Assembly (NCBI GenBank): GCA_947683625.1
Contig: CANTUR010000670.1
Coordinates: 434,001-498,000, forward strand
DNA: 64,000 bases
Direction of reading: 5' to 3'
From: Mallotus nudiflorus
Lineage: Eukaryota; Streptophyta; Magnoliopsida; Malpighiales; Euphorbiaceae
The position numbers and the translations under genes were made by a program. Of this stretch, positions 57,701 through 64,000 are shown piece after piece; position 1 is the stretch's first letter, and every line of letters starts with the position of its first letter. The notes below the pieces were generated by a model. That model had not been told where the DNA came from. It ran no database searches and was given only the letters and a program-made list of their open reading frames with translations.

Positions 57701-58030
57701 TTGCATAACACAATGCACATAAACATATTGCACAAACTTATCGAAATGCACATCAGCATTGCTAATGTATGTCTCACTCAATATCACAAAATAATAAAAG
57801 ATACACACAACACCAAAGGCATGCTATACACACTAGGAAAGCATTTCATTCTAGGAGAAATAAATTTAAAATATTGTATGTTCATATTGCATGATCAAAG
57901 GACATACCAATAATGTGTGCTTTTATAGAAAACTGCATATGAATTTACTTCCTACGGATTATCTTGAAACTAACCAACCTAGACCAAGAAAGGTTTGGGT
58001 CCAAAAGAACACTTAAATTGTATTGTGTAG

Positions 58031-59620
58031 ATGTGCTTGAAATCCACAAGAATAAAAAACAAGTGGTATCTCGATAGTGGATGTTCAAAGCACATGACAG
58101 GAGACAAAGAGCAATTCAACAAACTTGATGCTAAGGATGGAGGACATGTTACTTTCGGAGATAATGCAAAAGGAAAAATCATTGGCATTGGAGAAATAAG
58201 TAATCCTCAATCCTTATGTATACATCATCTGTTGTTTGTTGATGGTCTTAAACACAATATGCTTAGTATAAGTCAATTATGTGACATGGGAAATAAAGTA
58301 ACTTTTTATCCTAAAAATTGCTTTGTTAGTAATCTTGATGAAAATAAAATTATTTTTAGTGGTGAAAGAGTAGATAATGTTTATGTCATTGATTTGAATA
58401 AAATTGATAACAAAGACATAAAATGCTTAGTGTCTATCTCCCATGACACATGGATATGGCATAGAAGATTAGGACATGCAAATTTTGAGCTTTTGAAAGA
58501 TATTTGTAAACATGAACTTGTAATTGGTTTACCTAAGCTTGAATTAACTAAAGATAAACCTTGTGATGCTTGTCAAAAGGGAAAACAATCCAAGTCCTCA
58601 TTTAAGCTAAAAAATGTAGTATCCACCTCTAGGCCACTTGAACTTATACATATGAATTTATTTGGACCAACTAGAGTTGCTAGTCTCGGTGGAATGCACT
58701 ATGCTTATGTATTGGTTGATGACTACTCTAGATACACTTGGGTGTGTTTTCTTGCTCATAAGAATGATGCATTTAAAGCTTTTGAAAATTTTTCAAAAAG
58801 AGTTTAAAAAGAAAAAGGATTTTGTATTTCATCCATTAGAAGTGATCATGGAACAGAATTTGAAAATGAATTTTTCAAAAATTATTATGATGAAAATGGT
58901 ATTTCTCATACATTTTCATCTCCTAGAACCCTTCAACAAAATGGCATAGTTGAAAGGAAAAATAGAACTTTTATGGAAATGACTAGAACAATGCTTCATG
59001 AGTATAATTTGCCTTTATACTTTTGGGCAGAAGCCATTAACACATCTTGTTATATTTCAAATCGAGTTTTCAAAAGACCAATTTTAAATAAAACATCTTA
59101 TGATCTATGTAACAATAGAAAACCCAAAATCTTATATCTAAGAGTATTTGGATGCAAGTGCTTTATATTGAACACCAAGGACAACCTTGGAAAATTTGAT
59201 TCCAAAGCCGATGAAGGAATTTTCCTAGGTTATTCCATCTCTAGCAAAGCATATAGGGTCTTTAATAAGAGAACTCTAGTAGTTGAAGAGTCAATGCATG
59301 TGGTATTTAATGAATCAAACTCACTTGATCCTAGAAAGGATGTTTGTAGTTTTGATGATCTTGTAGGTGGCAATGAGATTATAAAAACACAAGAAGAAAA
59401 TGCTAGTAAACCTTTAGAACTTGAAGATCCAAGTAAGAAGGAAAATAAGGAGACATCTCAACCTACCTTGAAGGATGAACTTCCAAAGGATTGGCAATTT
59501 AAGAAAGCTCACCCTCAAGACCTCATTATAGGTGACACTACAAAAGGTGTAACTACTAGATCTCAATTAAAGTCTACTGTTAATTTAGCCTTCATTTCTC
59601 AAATTGAACCCAAAAATATT
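58031..59620 (+). pseudogene. Sirevirus protease, GAG-pre-integrase and integrase; first catalytic Asp lost
   Basis: The protease block is KWYLDSGCSKHMTGDKEQF. GAG-pre-integrase reads TWIWHRRLGHANFELL, then CDACQKGKQSKSSF. In the core, HMNLFGPTRV has Asn at 58655-58657 where the family has Asp, so the first catalytic acid is gone. The other two, in SIRSDHGTEFEN and QQNGIVERKNRTF, remain. One stop (58805-58807) sits at a usual Gln position. The frame differs from that of gag by one base, with the shift near 58010-58030. Confidence 0.9.
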
Positions 59621-61078
59621 GATGATGCTTTGTCTGATGAATTTTGGGTCCTTGCTATGCAAGAAGAGTTAAATCAATTTAAGAGAAACAAGGTTTGGAC
59701 CTTAGTTCCTAGACCTAAACATCATCCTATTATAGGCACCAAGTGGGTGTTTAGAAATAAGATGAATGAACAAGATGTCATAACTAGGAATAAAGCTAGA
59801 CTAGTAGCTAAAGGATATAATTAAGAGGAAGACATTGATTATGATGAAACCTTTGCCCCTGTTGCAAGGTTAGAAGCTATTAGGATGCTACTTGCATTTG
59901 CATCATACATGGATTTTAAACTTTATCAAATGGATGTTAAAAGTGCATTTTTAAATGGTTTTATTGAAAAGGAGGTATATGTTGAACAACCTCCGGGTTT
60001 TGAAAATTTTAACTCTCCAAATCATGTTTTTAAATTGTCAAAAGCATTATATGGATTGAAACAATCTTTAAGAGCTTGGTATGAAAGATTGAGTAACTTT
60101 TTACTAAAGAAATATTTCTCTAAAGGAAAGGTTGGCATAACTCTTTTCATAAAGAAATCCAAGCATGGTGTATTAATTGTTTAGATTTATGTTGATGATA
60201 TTATTTTTGGTGCTATTGACCATTGCTTGTATGAGGAATTTTCTAAGCTAATGCAAGGAGAATTTGAGATGAGTATGATGGGAGAACTCAAGTTCTTTCT
60301 TGGACTTCAAATCAAGCAATGTAAAGATGGGATTTTAATTAATCAAACCAAATAAGTAAGGGACATTCTCAAGAAGTTTGGAATGGATGAAGCTAAATTA
60401 AGCAAAACTCCAATGAGCACCATAACCAAACTCAACAAGGATGAGAATGACAAACCGTTTGATGAAAAACGATTTAGAGGTATGATCGGATCCCTTCTTT
60501 ATTTAACCGCTAGTAGACCTGATATTATGTTTACCACTTACTTGTGTGCTAGATTTTAATAAAGTCCTAGAGAGTCTCATTTGAATGCTATTAAAAGAAT
60601 TTTCAAAGATCTTTGTGGTACAATGCATTTAGGACTTTGGTATCCTAGGAGTTCTTCATTTGACTTGATTAGTTATTCTAATGCTGACTTTGCTGGTAGC
60701 TTACTAGATAGAAAAAGCACTTCCGAAACTTGTCTAATTTTAGGAAATTGTTTAGCTTCTTGGTTTAGTAAGAAACAAGTTTCGGTTGCTTTGTCCACCG
60801 CTGAAGTATAATATGTGGCGGCTAGTTGTTGTTGCACCCAAGTTCTATGGCAAAAACAACAACTTTTGGACTATGACATTGATATTAATTACATTCCAAT
60901 TAAATGTGACAATACAAGTACAATAAACCTTAGTAAAAATCTCATTCAACATTCTAGAACTAAGCATATTGACATTAGACATCATTTCTTACATGATCAT
61001 GTGCAAAATAGTGATATTTTTCTTGATTTTGTTGATACTAATCATCAATTAGCATACATCTTTACTAAACCTCTTTGA
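59621..61078 (+). pseudogene. Sirevirus reverse transcriptase and RNase H
   Basis: RT runs from DDALSDEFWVLAMQEELNQF through QMDVKSAFLNGFIEKEVYVE to IYVDDIIFGA (YVDD at 60188-60199). RNase H has YSNADFAGSLLDRKSTSETC, ALSTAEV and the end block HQLAYIFTKPL. The frame is the same as in integrase all the way. Internal stops are at 59822, 60182, 60353, 60557, 60560 and 60809, and the frame ends at TGA 61076-61078. No frame shift was found, so this copy has decayed by substitutions only. Confidence 0.92.
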
Positions 61079-61139
61079 GAGGAAAGATTGAATTTTATTA
61101 AGCATGAACTTGGTATGATTTATGGCTCAAGCTTGTCTT

Positions 61140-62950
61140 GATCACTTGTTAAATTGATGAATTGATGTTTGGATTCTTATGTGATTTAAAAAAAAAATTA
61201 TTTTCAGCGTCATGTATATATTTTGTTTTAAAAGTATTTGCTTTAGCAAATTTAGTTCATATACATGATATTTTGTATTTCCCATTTGCATGATCTTTGT
61301 ATTAATTTTAATTGGATTTGTGTGGATTCATTCAATTTTTTTTTAAAAAAATCCCTCATATTTTGCAAATTAATAATTAATTATTTTAAATTAGCATAAA
61401 TATTCCTCCTCCTCAACAATTTTTTTTTTTTGCATTTTTATGCTAGGTTTATTTTTAGTATACTTTCTGTATCTAAATTTTGAGCTGTTAAGTGTGTTTT
61501 ATAACTATTTTTCATCAGTTTATGTTCTGTTTATTTTCTAAATATTTTCTGGATATAAACCATGAACTGTTTGTTTATTTTATAATTATTTTATGACAGT
61601 TTATGCTCAGTTTATTTTCTAGATATTTTCTGGATATAACACATGAGCTGTTAGTTTTATATTTTGTTTACAATTGGTATTTTAATATCATTGTAACTCT
61701 TTTTTAATGCAATTTTATTTGCATTTTGACAAAAGGGAAAAGTTTTTGAGTTTGTTTAATTTTTTTGTTTTCTTAGAAATTGTTTTTATCTTTGATAATG
61801 CATGGATATTTTTAAGATTTGGTCTATCTTTGCATTTTGACAAAGGAGGAAAAATAATTGAGTTTGCATGCGTACTTAGTTAATTTCTTATAAGGAAAAG
61901 AATACTTTTTTTCAAGGATGTGTTTATGTAAGTGACATAATTATATGATAGTGTATCCTTAATATCAATTTTTTAAAATCCATTGAAAATAGGGGGAGAA
62001 AATTATTTGAATTTATTTCACATAATTCTTTTTCTCATGCATAATAACAATGTAAGTATGACTAGTTTTGTCCTTGTGATAAAAAGTCTTATTTTGCTTA
62101 CTTTGTTTATATATGTCATGAATTTTTTTTTTTTGCATGACTATTTGTGCTTATTCATGCAAAATTCATATTCATGTATAAATTCTTCTTGGGAATGTTT
62201 TTTTTATCTCTTAAAATGACATGAATTTCATAAAGATTTTGAATATTTTTGCTTGCATTATTTTGGTTCTTGATCTTTTATTCCCTCTAGTATTTTTGGC
62301 TCCCTTAGGTCTATTTCCCTTTATATCTCTCTTTTTTCTTTTTATCTTTGACAAAGGGGGAGAAGAAGCTATGTGCTTAGGGGATAAATAATTGTGTTTA
62401 AGATATGTTAAGTGCCACATGATTATGTATGATTGATTGTCTAGCTAAACCTTTTATAATCATGTGATGTTTCAATATAGCATATATTTTATTTTGTGAT
62501 GCATGCACTACCTCCATATATGTTTGAAATTATTTCCTTCATGTTGTCTAACATTTTTAATAATCATGTTATCATCATTTGTTATGTTAGGCCATATTTT
62601 TGATAACTTTTTTATGTTGTATTTATTTTCAATAAAATTTATTTATATTTCTTATCATGTCCAAAAAGGAGGAGAAATAAAGAAATATATTTTTGTTAAA
62701 GGAATATATTTGTTCAACCCTTATACATGATATGATAATTCATTTATTTATATGCTTTAATACATGATAAATATTGAATTTATGCACATGTTAAGGGGGA
62801 GCAAAATATTTTCTCTTTTTGCATCTATTTAATTTGAAAGGGGGAGCTATTTTTATTAAATGTACTTATACATGTTATTTATTACACACACACACATATT
62901 ATTTATCATCTTTTCAAATTGGTTGTCAAAGTCAAAAAGGGGGAGATTGT
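61140..62950 (+). promoter_or_regulatory. Sirevirus 3' non-coding region with repeated polypurine motifs
   Basis: No env-like gene was found; the open frames at 61983-62219 and 62503-62730 are AT-rich and lack recognisable motifs. At least eight A/G tracts occur: near 61733, 61841 (CAAAGGAGGA), 61991 (AGGGGGAGAA), 62351 (ACAAAGGGGGAGAAGAAG), 62661 (CCAAAAAGGAGGAGAAA), 62791, 62836 and finally 62931-62946, which is the true tract next to the 3' LTR. Several share a preceding TTTGACAAA. Multiple polypurine tracts are a described Sirevirus trait. Confidence 0.85.
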
Positions 62951-64000
62951 TGACCATTTGCATGATCAAAATCCTAATTTTGGACTTTGACAAACAATTT
63001 TATACTAATACTTTCAATTAAGTGTGTAGGGAATTATATGCCAAACATATACCAAGCATATACACTTTTGGATGAATAATGAATTTTCTGGCTGATTGAA
63101 CCTTTGAGATTGAAGAAGGATTTTGACATATTTAGAGCTCTTAAATGAAAAAATGATAACATTTGAATTAGACATCTTGAGATTTCTGAATTGGGCTTAT
63201 TTGTCAAAATTCAATTTCATTTGGTTAGGCAAATTTTGAGTTGAAATCCACATATACGTCTGCCACCTCAGACTGCACAACTCTTAGTACTTTGGACATA
63301 TCTTAAGTTACAGAAGTCCAATTAAGTTGATTCAAAATGATATAAAAATATACGTCAAATATCTACAACTTTTATGAATAAAATATGGGCAAATTAAAAT
63401 TTCTTCAGGAGCAGATCACGGCTTCAACTTATGTATAGCTGTCTGACAGTATTCTGCATTTTAGATTGCATAACCCTTAGTAATTTAGACATATCCTAAG
63501 CTAAAGAAGTCAAATTTAGGTGATTCAAAATGATATGAAAATATAATTCAAATATCTACAGCTTTCATGAAGAAATAATGGGCAAAATCAAATTTCTTCA
63601 GGAGCAAATCATGACTTCAATTTGGGTATAACTGTTTGACCGTAGTTTGCATTACAGATTGCACAACCCTTAGTATTTTGGAAATATTTTGATCTAAAGA
63701 AGTTAAATTTAGGTGATTCAAATTGATATTGAAAGATAATTTAAATATCTACAGCTTTTATGAAGAAAGTATGGGCAAATTCAAATGTCTTGAGGAGCCA
63801 ATTACGGTTTCAATCCATGAATATCTGTCTGAAAGCATCAGTCTCAATAATTCAAAATATAGATGTTGGACACATCATTTGCACCTTCAAAAACTATATT
63901 TTTTAGTATAAATACCTCTAGAGCTGAATGGAAGTTAAGCAACTTGTTTATCATTCATTATTTCTTAAGCATTCATTGAGCTCTCAAATTCCCTTAAATA
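62951..64000 (+). repeat. Sirevirus 3' LTR, incomplete at window end
   Basis: It matches 54465-55511 from its first base. The same ~185-bp internal repeats are present (63310-63830). A TATA-like TAGTATAAATA lies near 63905 in this copy and near 55425 in the other; it is the likely promoter. Confidence 0.92.

Larger units (their letters stand above)
54465..64000 (+). mobile_element. Sirevirus-type Ty1/copia element (SIRE/Maximus), 3' end outside window
   Basis: The 5' LTR (54465-55956, 1492 bp) and the start of the 3' LTR (62951 onward) share TGACCATTTGCATGATCAAA. Between them lie a Met-tRNA primer site, gag with zinc knuckle and coiled coil, pol, and about 1.8 kb of non-coding DNA with repeated polypurine motifs. 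This combination is the mark of Sireviruses. It is inserted in the Tekay 3' LTR. Damage is mostly single-base stops, so it looks among the younger insertions here. About 440 bp of the 3' LTR should lie beyond the window. Confidence 0.92.

Noticed and set aside
61983..62730. Possible env-like gene of the Sirevirus
   Set aside because: The open frames are short, AT-rich and interrupted by polypurine motifs. No signal peptide, membrane helix pair or coiled coil of an envelope type could be seen.
1..64000. Integrated plant pararetrovirus or other virus
   Set aside because: All gag-pol blocks lie between matched LTRs with primer sites and target duplications, and no movement-protein or coat-protein pattern of a virus was seen. 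They are LTR retrotransposons.

Overview
This window is nuclear DNA of a flowering plant, most likely a eudicot. It is AT-rich and dominated by nested LTR retrotransposons. There is one apparently intact plant gene, an intronless G-type lectin (S-domain) receptor-like kinase, plus decayed pieces of other typical plant genes with spliceosomal exon boundaries. The species cannot be told from the sequence.

Layout. 1-6539 is a decayed Ty1/copia element (copia-1) whose 5' end lies outside the window. A 2.9-kb minus-strand LTR element that codes only for Gag (TR-GAG type, 2370-5248) sits inside its reverse-transcriptase gene, with a perfect 5-bp target duplication. 6540-10668 is the genic island: the receptor kinase (7062-9416), a 57-bp lectin-domain scrap, and a truncated lectin-domain pseudogene. 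10669-15098 holds minus-strand fragments of three unrelated genes: one exon of a LOH2-type ceramide synthase, an F-box/LRR fragment, and four exons of a MEI2-like RNA-binding protein. All have introns or intron borders, and the F-box and MEI2-like fragments are frame-broken.

15099-44789 is one minus-strand Ty3/gypsy Tat/Ogre element (A) of about 16.1 kb once insertions are subtracted. It carries two plus-strand (antisense) gene remnants between pol and its 3' LTR: a plant-mobile-domain gene with intron-like interruptions and a DUF7745-like gene. A is interrupted by a related solo LTR (C, 20432-22606, perfect target duplication CAGAC) and by a second Tat element (B, 24253-35699). B has lost protease through integrase and carries three tandem-repeat arrays beside its 3' LTR. 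One array is built of alternating palindromes.

44800-54464 is a plus-strand Tekay-type chromovirus with a decayed chromodomain. Its 3' LTR is cut by a plus-strand Sirevirus-type copia element (54465 to beyond the window end). The Sirevirus pol keeps one reading frame with seven internal stops, and at least eight polypurine-tract-like motifs lie ahead of its 3' LTR.

How it fits together. The order of insertion can be read from the nesting: TR-GAG into copia-1; A beside the Tekay 5' LTR; B and C into A; Sirevirus into Tekay. Most damage to the coding regions looks like C-to-T or G-to-A change, including loss of catalytic integrase or RT residues in three elements. This is what long-term cytosine methylation of silenced repeats would produce. 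The receptor kinase is the only gene here that I would call functional. It is predicted to be a plasma-membrane non-RD kinase of the type linked to immune or stress perception.
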